A DNA stretch of 64,000 bases from NCBI GenBank assembly GCA_001800285.1, contig MGVC01000078.1, positions 1 through 64,000 on the forward strand, written 5' to 3'. Source of the DNA: Elusimicrobia bacterium RIFOXYA2_FULL_39_19. GTDB lineage: Bacteria; Elusimicrobiota; Endomicrobiia; CG1-02-37-114; XYA2-FULL-39-19. A program made the translations under genes and the position numbers. Each line of letters starts with the position of its first letter. Position 1 is the first letter of the stretch. Positions 1 through 8,909 of the stretch are shown here, piece after piece. The notes under the pieces are model-generated. The model did not search any database. It was not told where the DNA came from and saw only the letters and a list, made by a program, of their open reading frames with translations.

Positions 1-409
1 CTATTGACTGCCCACTGCCCATTTCCTTGCGTAACTGGTTCCCACTTCCATCATACAGGTAATCCGTAGTTATATTTTCAGGGTTTACCGCGCCAATACC
101 GCTTCTTAAACTCACCGTTCCTGTTGAACCGGAAACATTAAAACCCGGATCAGAAATTTTATTACCACCCTGCGCCATAGACTGGGTAACCACATTCTGG
201 ATTAACTCATTTGCATTATTATACTGATAGTTTATGCTTCCATAAGTATCAACCATAGTAAGCCGGTTACCCACGTTATCATAAGTGTAGCTTTGTGTTG
301 TATTATCAGGGAATGTCACCCCTGTAAGCTGATAGAGCTTATCATAAGTATACCCTGTTTCCCCGTAACTATCAACCACATTAGTTCTGTTCCCTACAGA
401 GTCATACTC
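1..409 (-). pseudogene. RHS/YD-repeat protein remnant, 5'-truncated, runs off the window
   Basis: The minus strand is open from about 529 to the window edge. From 409 onward it encodes typical YD repeats: YDSVGNRTNVVDSYG, GYTYDKLYQLTG, YTYDNVGNRLTMVDTYG and YLYDGSGNQL. RHS/YD-repeat proteins are very large secreted or toxin-delivery proteins, so this is a small fragment. Upstream of 409 the frame is a lysine-rich low-complexity stretch with no signal peptide; the only early start is a GTG at 493 with no properly spaced ribosome binding site, and a TAG stop lies at 530-532. I therefore read it as a remnant that lost its 5' end. It could be the end of a longer gene joined here by rearrangement. 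The repeat identity is clear; the pseudogene status is inference. Confidence 0.6.
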
Positions 410-452
410 CGTTTTTCTCTTTTTTTTACTTTTAGACAAAATCCTACAATTC

Positions 453-509
453 TGCGCAAACGCTTGCGCAACGGCATAAATAAAAAACGACACCCTTCTT
501 TTGTCGTTT
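453..509. repeat. Two small stem-loops at the RHS remnant junction
   Basis: Two perfect 7-bp inverted repeats lie side by side: TGCGCAA/TTGCGCA with a 4-nt loop (453-470), and AAACGAC/GTCGTTT with an 11-nt loop (485-509). They sit exactly where RHS similarity stops. Neither is followed by a long T-run, so terminator function is not supported. From 510 to 752 I see only AT-rich sequence with no gene. Confidence 0.4.
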
Positions 510-752
510 AATGGTAATATGTTAAATAACTAATTGCTTCATCAGTTTAAAAATCATTTTAATACTTTTTCGAATATTTTCGCGGGTCATAAATTTTGTT
601 ATAAAATATCTTGTCTGCTGATTTTATAATACATATCCTACACTTTGTCAACTATTTATGATTATTTTTTTATGAATATAATTATTCACTTTATTCAACT
701 CGTCCGATTCCAGCATTCGCTCCGGCGTATACTATAGTCCGATTTCATTGGG

Positions 753-1481
753 TTATTTTTTAATCCTTAATTTACCAGGTGTTTGATTAAAATGTTTTAT
801 AAATAGCCTATGGAAGGTGTCTTTGCTTTTAAAACCAATTCTTTTTGATATCTGCTCTATGCTTTGATTGGTTGATTTTAGCAAATGCTTTCCTATTAAC
901 ATGCGGTAAGTGTTAATGTACTCCTGTATTGTTTTCCCTGTTTGCAATATAAATATGCTTTTTATTTCAGCTTCTTTCATTTGAAAATGGACTGCTATGT
1001 CCCTGCAGGTTATTTTCTGTGTAAACCTTTCCTTTATGTACCCTATAATGTCATTTAATACTTTTCTTTCTCTTTCGCTTAAAGTAACGGCACTGGGATT
1101 TATTTTCTTTAATTCCACTTGATGCTCACCTAATATCTCGTTAACTAATTTTACTAATTCATCTACATCAAACAACTTACTTAAATAATAAACATTCTTT
1201 AATTTGCTTATATCACTGACAATCTTTTCAGTACCGTATGCCGTCATAAAAACAACAGGGAGATTTTGTTGTTTTTGTTTTAATTCCTTTAAATAGTCCA
1301 GTCCGTTTTTACCAGGCAATGAATAATCAAGCATCAATAAATCAATTACATTGTTTTTTAACTCTCTGTTTGCATTAACTGTATTTGATACCATAATTAC
1401 ATTGTAAGTATCTTCAAATACAGTTTTTATTGCTAACTGAATACTTGCTTCATCATCTACTACTAAAATAGTTTTATTCAT
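753..1481 (-). CDS. Response regulator with REC receiver and AraC-type DNA-binding domain
   Basis: This 242-residue regulator has an N-terminal REC domain (about 1-118). The acidic pair D9/D10, the likely phosphoacceptor D52 (in MLDYSLPGKNG), T80 and K102 are visible. The residue after the conserved lysine is Leu (SKLFD) rather than the usual Pro. Residues about 140-242 form a two-helix-turn-helix AraC/XylS domain containing SIEQISKRIGFKSKDTFHRLFIKHFNQTPGKLR. It lies 42 bases downstream of the polyferredoxin gene on the same strand and is probably cotranscribed with it and the DUF362 gene. No kinase is adjacent. It is likely a phosphorylation-controlled transcription factor; its targets are unknown. 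Confidence 0.9.
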   Translation of the reverse strand: MNKTILVVDDEASIQLAIKTVFEDTYNVIMVSNTVNANRELKNNVIDLLMLDYSLPGKNGLDYLKELKQKQQNLPVVFMTAYGTEKIVSDISKLKNVYYLSKLFDVDELVKLVNEILGEHQVELKKINPSAVTLSERERKVLNDIIGYIKERFTQKITCRDIAVHFQMKEAEIKSIFILQTGKTIQEYINTYRMLIGKHLLKSTNQSIEQISKRIGFKSKDTFHRLFIKHFNQTPGKLRIKK

Positions 1482-1523
1482 AATGAATTTATCAACTATT
1501 TTTTTAAAAAACGTTAACTATTT

Positions 1524-2708
1524 CTACAGTTCTTTTACTACAATTGCTGAATCGCCGGTTACGGGGCATTTGGTTTCACAAATACCGCAGCCTACGCATA
1601 ATGTTTTGTCTACATACGGTTTTTTTATGTTATCTATATCAATTTCCAGTTTTATGGCTTTATCCGGAATAGGGCAATGTTCTTCACAGACAAAACAATT
1701 TGTCTTTTCTGCCCACGGTAAACATACCCTTTTATTTATTTCTGCTAACCCTATTTTACATTTCTTTCTTTCATCTATCGGATAATTTGGTATAGCACCG
1801 GTAGGGCATACCTGCCCGCAAAGGTTGCAGTTATATTCACACCAGCCAAGGCGCATTTTAAATACCGGAGAATATATGCCCTCAGCACCTGTTTCAAATA
1901 TTGCCGGGTATAGTGCTTTGTTCGGGCATACTTTCCAGCATTCTCCGCATCTTATGCATTTTCTTAGAAAGTCTTTCTTGTCAGCGCCCGGCGGCCTTAA
2001 TGCCGGAATAAAAGGATTTCTATTTTTTATGCTTTTTATTACAGGTAAAACAAATACAGCCCCTGCCAGGCTCAAAAGCACAGACCTTTTTGATAATGAT
2101 AAATTCTCATAATGAAGTTTTTTTTCTTTTACTTTCAGCTTTGCAGTCAATGAGTATATGGCGCCCAGCGGGCATATGCCGTTGCACCAGGCACGTTTGC
2201 CAAACAGATTTAATAGCATCAACAATACAAAAAATATTATTGCTGTTGCCCTATATATTTCAGAGTATTGGTTTTTTTCAACAAAAAATACTGATAAGGT
2301 TCTAATTAATATGGAATTTGGGTCAAACAGCCATGTAAACTGCAGGGTAAGCAATGATGAGGCGGTAACAAATATTAAAACATAATATTTCAAGTTAGGC
2401 GGAATAAGCCTTTTTTTTCTTAATGACGTGTAATCAAACAGAGTTCCCAGCGGACAGACCCACCAGCAGTAAAACCTGCCAAGAAAAAGTGATAGAATGA
2501 TAATAATAAGCGACAGCAGGCAAATATGTGCAATTGTACGGGATGCAATAGAGGCGTTTAAAAATACCAGCGGGTCAAATCTGAAGAAAAGGTTTACCGG
2601 ATATTTCAAAAGATCTTCACCATTATATCCTGTTTGAATAAACAAGAATATAAAAAGGAAAAGAAAAATAAACTGGCTTAGTAATTTAAATATTTGTTTC
2701 CTGAACAT
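1524..2708 (-). CDS. Membrane polyferredoxin (NapH/MauN-like N-terminus, 4Fe-4S ferredoxin C-terminus)
   Basis: The protein has 394 residues. The N-terminal half holds several membrane segments and two NapH-type cysteine motifs, CWWVCPLG and CNGICPLG. The C-terminal half carries ferredoxin-like motifs CIRCGECWKVCP, CNLCGQVCP, CFVCEEHCP and CVGCGICETKCP, enough for several [4Fe-4S] clusters. Proteins of this type move electrons between the quinone pool and periplasmic or cytoplasmic partners. Its start overlaps the end of the Tat-exported DUF362 gene by 23 bases, which points to translational coupling and a shared pathway. The actual electron donor and acceptor cannot be told from sequence. 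Confidence 0.85.
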   Translation of the reverse strand: MFRKQIFKLLSQFIFLFLFIFLFIQTGYNGEDLLKYPVNLFFRFDPLVFLNASIASRTIAHICLLSLIIIILSLFLGRFYCWWVCPLGTLFDYTSLRKKRLIPPNLKYYVLIFVTASSLLTLQFTWLFDPNSILIRTLSVFFVEKNQYSEIYRATAIIFFVLLMLLNLFGKRAWCNGICPLGAIYSLTAKLKVKEKKLHYENLSLSKRSVLLSLAGAVFVLPVIKSIKNRNPFIPALRPPGADKKDFLRKCIRCGECWKVCPNKALYPAIFETGAEGIYSPVFKMRLGWCEYNCNLCGQVCPTGAIPNYPIDERKKCKIGLAEINKRVCLPWAEKTNCFVCEEHCPIPDKAIKLEIDIDNIKKPYVDKTLCVGCGICETKCPVTGDSAIVVKEL

Positions 2709-3639
2709 TAAGTTTCTTAAGGTTTATTTCCCCCAATTTTTGTTCAAAAGCATAGCGTATATAAGTTACATCATCCGGTGTTTTGTTAAATAATCTGGTA
2801 GTATAAGCATCACAGGCAACAGGGTCTACTGAAGCAATTATAGTGTTTTTTTCCTGTACATCCGCCAGATTTCCGCCTGTAGGACCGTGTCTAAGCAGTA
2901 TTCTTGTAGCATCCATAACTATAAGTTTAGGTACTACTACTTTAGCTATATCCGCTATCCACTGGTCAATATCTGCCGCATGAAATTTGCCCCTGTTACC
3001 GCCGACTACACCCATCAAGTTTTTCATAGAAAGCGTAAGTTCTGTTGAACCGTGCTGTTTTGCAATAGGTACGTTTATAAAACAATCACAGGCAAGTACA
3101 TCTTTATGAATAGGCCAGTCTTCAAGGTCCATACCGTTTATTTTTGTGTTTATATAATCAGATTCATTTTCAGCATATTGCACTATGGCGCCTGCATCTT
3201 TTGCTGCTTTTTCAATACCTGAATTTGCATAACATCTTTTAGCATTGTGGCAGGTTCTGTCAAACACTTTTACTTCTTTTGCGCCTGCTTCTAAAGCCAT
3301 TTTTACAAGAGTGGCTACTACGATAGGATTTGTAGTTGCTGCCTGCTCCGGATTTCTGTCCCAGCCGATATTTGGTTTCACTACTACTTTGTCGCCATTT
3401 TTTACAAATTTATCCATTCCGCCAAGCATTTCTACCGCAGCCCGGGTATTTTTTTCCGGGTCTTTTGAATGGATGACGGCAATATCAGGTATTTTTTTTA
3501 TTGTTTTTGCTTTTACTGGTTTTTTGTTTTGGGAAAACAAACTGGTTTTTAAGAATGCTGTTAATAAGGAACCCGACGCAAGTGCCAGGCCAAGCTTTAC
3601 GCCTTTTGATAAAAATTCTCTTCTTGTAATTTTTGACAT
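2686..3639 (-). CDS. DUF362 domain protein with Tat signal
   Basis: This 317-residue protein starts with a twin-arginine signal (ITRREFLSKG followed by a hydrophobic stretch), so it should be exported folded, probably carrying a cofactor. The rest is a DUF362-type domain with motifs VKPNIGWDRNPEQAATTNP and SMKNLMGVVGGNRGKFH. DUF362 proteins often accompany or are fused to ferredoxin domains; here the iron-sulphur partner is the overlapping downstream polyferredoxin. The reaction is unknown. Start: the first Met precedes the Tat motif by six residues and no longer form is likely. Confidence 0.85.
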   Translation of the reverse strand: MSKITRREFLSKGVKLGLALASGSLLTAFLKTSLFSQNKKPVKAKTIKKIPDIAVIHSKDPEKNTRAAVEMLGGMDKFVKNGDKVVVKPNIGWDRNPEQAATTNPIVVATLVKMALEAGAKEVKVFDRTCHNAKRCYANSGIEKAAKDAGAIVQYAENESDYINTKINGMDLEDWPIHKDVLACDCFINVPIAKQHGSTELTLSMKNLMGVVGGNRGKFHAADIDQWIADIAKVVVPKLIVMDATRILLRHGPTGGNLADVQEKNTIIASVDPVACDAYTTRLFNKTPDDVTYIRYAFEQKLGEINLKKLNVQETNI

Positions 3640-3670
3640 TTTTCCCCCTATAATAAAACTCTTAAATGCT

Positions 3671-3764
3671 AAACTAAAATAATCAGTGATTAGGTGGATA
3701 AGTGGTTAGGTGTTTTGCTAAATCTTTAACTAATCACATAAAGACTTAATCACTTTTTTAGTTT
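3671..3764. repeat. Dispersed palindromic repeat, copy A
   Basis: An imperfect palindrome bounded by AAACTAAAA and TTTTTTAGTTT contains GTGATTAGGTGG and the complementary ACTTAATCAC. It fills most of the 162-base gap between the DUF362 gene and lptD. Its reverse complement matches copy C (31331-31412) nearly base for base for about 80 bases. Copies B (8817-8893) and D (49841-49910) are more diverged. Confidence 0.7.
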
Positions 3765-3801
3765 AAATTTCAACCTTTAGCGTTTATAGTTTAGAATTAT
3801 A

Positions 3802-5799
3802 CTACCGCCACGGATAAAATTCTTTTTCATGTTCCGGATTATAAACCTGTTTTTCAGGCTTTGGCGCGCTTATCTTCATGCCGATATTAAAAAAGTATTC
3901 TTCTACTTCTCCAATTTTGTTATAAGTAGCGCTGGTTTCCCAGCAATGTAAATCTCTGTATACTTTTACGCTTTGTTCCATTATTTTGGTTTCCCGGCCA
4001 AACATTCCCATAACGCTTAAAATTAACTGCCACTTGTTTGTAGGCCAAAAACTGACCGAACTTCTTAACTGGACGCCTGTAGTGCTTGTTTCAATGTAAT
4101 AATACCCAAAACTTAGATTTGTTTTGCCGTTTGGCGTAAACTTAAGTTCAGTCTGAAAAGAAACTGTTGTTGAATATTCTATATTGTACTGATGGTTAAC
4201 ATACACATTAAGGTACCTGTTTATAGGAGTTCCCACTTCTGAAACCAGGGCTGAAACCCGTGATATATTATTCCTGAAAGTGTAGTTTCTGTATTCTCTT
4301 AAATCATAGTTTGTGCTCATGCGGAAATACTGATTGCTTTTTTGTGAAATATAGAATATGCCCCGCAGGCTGTTATTTTCTATTCCATAATCAATAGCAG
4401 GCTCATCAATATCTGAACTGTTTATTTTTGTTCTGTTTTTATAATAATGTATCAAATCTATGTGCGTAAACCAGTTTATACGCTGGCGTACTGATAATTC
4501 AGTGTACTTATTAGTCCAAAAATCATTCTGGCCGTTTAATTCATACCAGTTTTCAATAATACCCGCTTTGGGTGTTATTGTAGTTCTGATAGATACTGGA
4601 AACTGCCTCATAATAAACAGGTCACTTGAAGAATTCCAGGTAGTAGTAGCTAAAACACGGGTATAGGTCCTGTAAAGGGTAGTGTTAAACCCATAATAAA
4701 AAGGCAGATACTTCGGCCTTATAGTAAATATTGTAAAGTTAACTCTGGGTAAGGTGTAATTATCTGTAACAAAACCGTTGCTTGCCAGGTCAAAAACATC
4801 TGTTTTGTCAAAAGATATCTGAAGATTTGTTTTACTTGTTTGTTTGGTAAATGAAATATCTGATTTTGACTGCCTGTTTAACCTGTTCCAACTTTCTGTA
4901 AAGTAATATCTGTTAAAATCCTCATCGCTTAAGTAGTTCATATTGCCCTGCAAAGACCAGGTTTTAGACAGTTTCTGCCAGTGCGATGCCTTGGCAGTAT
5001 ATCTTTCTTTCTGTGCCTTTTCTTCTTTTATATGATAAAGGTAAATTGTGCCTTTATGTTTTGACGGCACATTGTAATTAAATTCAACGCCTTTACCTAT
5101 GCCCTGTTCCCAAAGCACGTCCAGGTATAATTTTGTGTAGGTATACTTTGATGTTGCTCTGCCGAATACTGTTTTAATTTGTATGCCGTCCCGTGTGTTA
5201 TAACCGGGGTATATTTCCATTGAATTCCCTGTATTCTTCAATGCATAATAAAATGAAGGATAATAAAAAACAGGTATATCATGTATCTTCAAAACTGCTT
5301 TTTTGCCTTTAATGTATTCTCCGGGTTTTATTTCAGCATTTTTTACAGAAACGTAATAATGAGGATTTTGTAATATACAGGTTGTCAGCCTTGATTTTTC
5401 CAGGTTAAGCATTTCTTTGGTTCTGTAGGTTTTTTCACTATTAAATCCCCATGGATAAAAATACCCGTAAGCATTTTCAACATAACCGGTGCTGGAATTA
5501 AAATCATATACGCTTCTATCACCCATTAACAGAGAATCCTTATCCTGTAAAGTTACCGACCCCTGGGCTATTGCGTACCCCTTTTTCAGGTCAATATTTA
5601 TTTTCTGGCCTTTCATTTTAAAATTTCCGGAAGTTATTTCTACATCAACTTCTGCAAATATTTTATTGTTGTCTTCTTCATAGGTAAGTTTCTGGGCTTT
5701 TATTTCTATGGGTTCTGCCGCATAAAGGGCAGCCAGCAGGCTGGCTGCTGGTATAAAGAAGCTGATTTTTGCAATAATTATTTTTAGCTTATTTGACAT
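3802..5799 (-). CDS. lptD: LptD/OstA-like outer-membrane LPS-assembly protein
   Basis: The protein has 665 residues with a signal peptide (about 1-28, ending near AALYAAEP). An OstA/LptA-like beta-jellyroll follows (about 30-110, with IEIKAQKLTYEEDNNKIFAE and GYAIAQGSVTLQDKDS). The large C-terminal region is rich in alternating aromatic beta strands typical of the LptD barrel. LptD with LptE inserts lipopolysaccharide into the outer leaflet, so this gene is strong evidence for a diderm envelope. It is shorter than the enterobacterial protein (about 780 residues) but normal for distant phyla. Its start overlaps the end of folC by 11 bases. The disulphide cysteine pattern of the E. coli protein is not evident. 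Confidence 0.85.
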   Translation of the reverse strand: MSNKLKIIIAKISFFIPAASLLAALYAAEPIEIKAQKLTYEEDNNKIFAEVDVEITSGNFKMKGQKINIDLKKGYAIAQGSVTLQDKDSLLMGDRSVYDFNSSTGYVENAYGYFYPWGFNSEKTYRTKEMLNLEKSRLTTCILQNPHYYVSVKNAEIKPGEYIKGKKAVLKIHDIPVFYYPSFYYALKNTGNSMEIYPGYNTRDGIQIKTVFGRATSKYTYTKLYLDVLWEQGIGKGVEFNYNVPSKHKGTIYLYHIKEEKAQKERYTAKASHWQKLSKTWSLQGNMNYLSDEDFNRYYFTESWNRLNRQSKSDISFTKQTSKTNLQISFDKTDVFDLASNGFVTDNYTLPRVNFTIFTIRPKYLPFYYGFNTTLYRTYTRVLATTTWNSSSDLFIMRQFPVSIRTTITPKAGIIENWYELNGQNDFWTNKYTELSVRQRINWFTHIDLIHYYKNRTKINSSDIDEPAIDYGIENNSLRGIFYISQKSNQYFRMSTNYDLREYRNYTFRNNISRVSALVSEVGTPINRYLNVYVNHQYNIEYSTTVSFQTELKFTPNGKTNLSFGYYYIETSTTGVQLRSSVSFWPTNKWQLILSVMGMFGRETKIMEQSVKVYRDLHCWETSATYNKIGEVEEYFFNIGMKISAPKPEKQVYNPEHEKEFYPWR

Positions 5800-7120
5800 C
5801 AGTTTTTCCCAAATATTCCAGTACTTCTGCGCAGAAGTACAAGGAGCCCGTAAAAATTACAATTTTGTGATTTTCTACTGCCTCAAAAACCTTTTTTAAG
5901 CCCTCTACCGTAGAAACCTTAATCTCCGGCGCATTTTTTTTCAATATATTATACAAAATATTTGTATCTACAGCCCTTTTATTTGAAGTTTTATAAAGGA
6001 TTATACGTTTTGTAATTATTGAAAGCAATGCCATCATATCAAAATACTTCTTTTCTTTCATCACCGCTGTTACTACTGCAGGCTTTTGGTAAAGATATGG
6101 AGAGGTTTTTAGTGCAAGGATTAGCGCTCTAAGCCCATTAGGGTTATGTGCGCCGTCAATTATAATAGTTTGGTTTTTACCTGAAGTGCTTTTGCGTTTA
6201 ATTACCTGCAGCCTTGCGGGCCAGAAAACTTTACTGAATGCTTTTCTGATATACGCCTCGTTTACTCTTTTAAACTGATTCTTCAATACATCTAATGTTT
6301 TTAACGCTAATCCGGCATTTATCAGTTGATGCGCACCCATAATAGATATTTCAATGTTTTTAATAAGTGTTTTATTCTTTATATCAATATAATTAAATTG
6401 CTGAGTGTTTTTTTCCCAGTCTTCTTTTAATAAAAGACATCCGAATTCATGGCCCGAAACATATATTTTTGCTTTTTGTTTTCCAGCTTCCTGTTTAAGA
6501 ACGTTTTGTACTTCCTGTATTTGCATTGACGATACAACGCAAATAGAAGGTTTTATTATTCCCGCCTTTTCCTTTGCAATTGCTTTTATATTGTTGCCCA
6601 ATAATTCCATATGGTCATAATCTATGGTAGTTATTACGCTGACAAGAGGTTTTTCAACTGTGTTTGTGGCATCAAATCTCCCGCCAAGGCCGACTTCAAT
6701 AACGGCTATATCGACTTTCTGTAATTCAAAGTATTTGAAAGCAATAAGGGTAATAAGTTCAAAATAGGTCAGAGGGCAGACATTGATATTTTTGTAAGCC
6801 GGGTTTTCTTTAAGAAAAGATTTAATTACTGTACAGGTTTCAGCATCTTTTATGAAATTATTGTTTACTCTGATGCGTTCATTGTATTTAAGCAGGTGAG
6901 GTGACGTGTAAAGTGCGGTTTTGTAGCCGGATTGCTTTAAAACTTCAAAAAGCAGACGGGCAGTGGAGCCTTTGCCGTTTGTTCCCGCAATGTGTATTAC
7001 CGGGTATTGGTTCTGGGGATTACCGAAGTTTTTTAAAGCCGCGGCAATATTTGTGAGGCTGGGGTTTAGGCTTGAGTACTCTTTTGAGGCTAATTTATTA
7101 AGCCACTTTATATAATTCAT
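5789..7120 (-). CDS. folC: Folylpolyglutamate/dihydrofolate synthase
   Basis: A Mur-ligase-family enzyme of 443 residues that adds glutamate to dihydropteroate or folates using ATP in the cytosol. The P-loop HIAGTNGKGSTARLL is at about 44-58, the lid-region motif VIEVGLGGRFDATN is clear, and IIIDGAHNPNG marks the C-terminal domain. Length is normal. It overlaps accD by 4 bases (ATGA) and lptD by 11 bases, so it sits in the middle of a tightly coupled accD-folC-lptD unit. accD-folC adjacency is common in bacteria. Confidence 0.95.
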   Translation of the reverse strand: MNYIKWLNKLASKEYSSLNPSLTNIAAALKNFGNPQNQYPVIHIAGTNGKGSTARLLFEVLKQSGYKTALYTSPHLLKYNERIRVNNNFIKDAETCTVIKSFLKENPAYKNINVCPLTYFELITLIAFKYFELQKVDIAVIEVGLGGRFDATNTVEKPLVSVITTIDYDHMELLGNNIKAIAKEKAGIIKPSICVVSSMQIQEVQNVLKQEAGKQKAKIYVSGHEFGCLLLKEDWEKNTQQFNYIDIKNKTLIKNIEISIMGAHQLINAGLALKTLDVLKNQFKRVNEAYIRKAFSKVFWPARLQVIKRKSTSGKNQTIIIDGAHNPNGLRALILALKTSPYLYQKPAVVTAVMKEKKYFDMMALLSIITKRIILYKTSNKRAVDTNILYNILKKNAPEIKVSTVEGLKKVFEAVENHKIVIFTGSLYFCAEVLEYLGKTDVK

Positions 7121-8001
7121 TTATTGGCAGCTTTTGTATAATCAAGAAACGTAAGCAGTTTGTTTAGTGTACTTTTCATTTCTTTGCGCGTCACAATAAT
7201 ATCTATCATTCCGTGGTTCTGTACGAATTCAGAAAGCTGGAAACCTGCCGGCAGTTTTTCCCTGATAGTCTGCTCAATAACTCTGGGACCCGCAAACCCG
7301 ATAAGGGCTTTGGGCTCTGCCATATTTATATCTCCCAGCATAGCAAAAGACGCTGTTACGCCGCCAGTTGTAGGGTCTACCATTATGGAAATAAACGGCA
7401 ATCCTGCTTTTGAGAGTTCTGCAAGAGCCGCTGATGTTTTGGCCATCTGCATAAGAGAGAATATGCCTTCCTGCATTCTGGCTCCGCCGCTGGCTGAAAC
7501 AATAATTACCGGGCATTCTTTCTTTATGGCTTTTTCTACCGCGCGGGTTATTTTTTCCCCGCATACAGAACCCATACTGCCGCCCATAAAATCAAAATCC
7601 AGCACGCAGATAACTATTTTATGTTCTCCCAGCATTGCTTCACCGGAAACCAGGCATTCGTTCATACTCATTTTTTTTCTGGCGCCCTCATATCTTTTGG
7701 TGTAATCAGGGAAATTAAGCCTGTTTACGGACTTCATTTCTACATCGTATTCTTTGAAACTTTCCGGCTCTGTCAGCAGGCTTATTCTTTCTCTGGCTGT
7801 CATTCTGAAGTAATAGCCGCACTTAGGGCAGATTTTTGCATTGGCAATGAGTTCTTTGGTGTAAATTATATGTTCACAAGGCTTGCATTTTACCCATAAA
7901 CCATGCGGAGCTGCTGCCGGTTTTTCTGCCGGCTTTACAGCCGGCGCACTTTCCGGAGTTGTTTCCTTTACTTTTTTTAATGAGCTGTCTTTTTTAGGCA
8001 T
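7117..8001 (-). CDS. accD: Acetyl-CoA carboxylase carboxyltransferase beta subunit
   Basis: This 294-residue subunit works with AccA to transfer the carboxyl group from biotin to acetyl-CoA, the committed step of fatty acid synthesis. An N-terminal Pro/Ala-rich tail (about 1-32) precedes the zinc ribbon with paired cysteines CKPC and CPKC. The crotonase-like core includes SASGGARMQEG and DPTTGGVTASFAMLGD. accA is not in the window. The gene lies 14 bases after trpA and overlaps folC by 4 bases, so fatty-acid, folate and tryptophan genes appear to be cotranscribed. Confidence 0.96.
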   Translation of the reverse strand: MPKKDSSLKKVKETTPESAPAVKPAEKPAAAPHGLWVKCKPCEHIIYTKELIANAKICPKCGYYFRMTARERISLLTEPESFKEYDVEMKSVNRLNFPDYTKRYEGARKKMSMNECLVSGEAMLGEHKIVICVLDFDFMGGSMGSVCGEKITRAVEKAIKKECPVIIVSASGGARMQEGIFSLMQMAKTSAALAELSKAGLPFISIMVDPTTGGVTASFAMLGDINMAEPKALIGFAGPRVIEQTIREKLPAGFQLSEFVQNHGMIDIIVTRKEMKSTLNKLLTFLDYTKAANK

Positions 8002-8015
8002 ATTTCCTCCGTAAA

Positions 8016-8816
8016 TTATCTATCCAGTTCCCTGCGGAATGGCTTTATAAATTTATCAATATTTGATTTCAAAGTATTTTTGTTTGAATTTTCTATTGCT
8101 TTTATCAGCGCTGAGCCTATAATAATACCGTCAATAGATTTTTTAATTGATTTTATCTGCTGGGGGTTTGAAATACCGAAACCAAGCATAAGCGGTTTTT
8201 TTGTCTGTTTTTTCAGGCCCTTAACAAAGTTTTCTATGGAGCCGTCAAATTTGCTTCTGGGCCCGGTAACCCCTGTAAGAGAAACAATGTATACAAACCC
8301 GGTACTGCGGTTTATGATAAGTTTCTGCCTGTTTTTTACAGTAGTAGGCGCTAAAAGATAAATGACGGATATATTATACTTTCTGGCAGTTTTTTCAAAT
8401 ATTCCGGCAGATTCCGGTGTAGCGTCCGGCACTATAAGCCCTGAAACACCCGCCGTTTGTGCCGCTTTGAAAAACCTTTCTATGCCGTATTTAAAAACAG
8501 GGTTAAGATAGGTCATGATGATTACAGGCATAGCAGTTTTTTTAGTTACTTTTGAAACCAGCGTAAATATTTTGTCTGTATTCACACCTTTTAAAAGAGC
8601 TTTATGCGATGAAGCCTGGATAACAGGGCCGTCTGCAATAGGGTCGCTGAAAGGAAGGCCTATTTCTACAATGTCTGTGCCTGACTCATAGAGGTATTCA
8701 ATTATTTTTTCTGAGGTATTTAAATCCGGGTGCCCTGCTGTAATATAGCAGATAAGCGCTTTGCGGTTTGCTTTTTTTAAGGAATCTAATTTTATTTCTA
8801 AATTGTTTTTCATCAT
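8016..8816 (-). CDS. trpA: Tryptophan synthase alpha subunit
   Basis: The protein has 266 residues. TrpA cleaves indole-3-glycerol phosphate to indole and glyceraldehyde-3-phosphate and channels indole to TrpB. The catalytic Glu is in VEIGLPFSDPIADGP and the catalytic Asp in IVPDATPES, where the usual PDLP is PDAT. The phosphate loop GFGIS is present. Two consecutive Met codons begin the frame. A dispersed palindromic repeat occupies the gap to trpB, which would normally be a few bases. Confidence 0.95.
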   Translation of the reverse strand: MMKNNLEIKLDSLKKANRKALICYITAGHPDLNTSEKIIEYLYESGTDIVEIGLPFSDPIADGPVIQASSHKALLKGVNTDKIFTLVSKVTKKTAMPVIIMTYLNPVFKYGIERFFKAAQTAGVSGLIVPDATPESAGIFEKTARKYNISVIYLLAPTTVKNRQKLIINRSTGFVYIVSLTGVTGPRSKFDGSIENFVKGLKKQTKKPLMLGFGISNPQQIKSIKKSIDGIIIGSALIKAIENSNKNTLKSNIDKFIKPFRRELDR

Positions 8817-8893
8817 AGATGGTGGTTAGTGGTTATGTTGTTAGGTGGTTAGTAAAGACTTTACCAATCACTTAATCACTTATCCACTGCCTT
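8817..8893. repeat. Dispersed palindromic repeat, copy B, between trpB and trpA
   Basis: A degenerate run of 8-9-base words (GTGGTTAG, GGTGGTTAG, AATCACTTAATCAC, TTATCCAC) fills the trpB-trpA gap. The reverse complement shares GTGGATAAGTGATTAAGTG and a nearby CTAAACGCTTAAAC box with the other copies. It is the most diverged of the four. Confidence 0.6.
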
Positions 8894-8909
8894 CATGTTG
8901 TTTAAGCGT

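Noticed and set aside
453-470. Terminator for the RHS gene or the response regulator
   Set aside because: The stem is short and not followed by a T-run on either strand.
7160-7705. Plus-strand 181-codon open frame opposite accD
   Set aside because: It is a shadow of the well-supported accD gene and encodes no recognizable domain.
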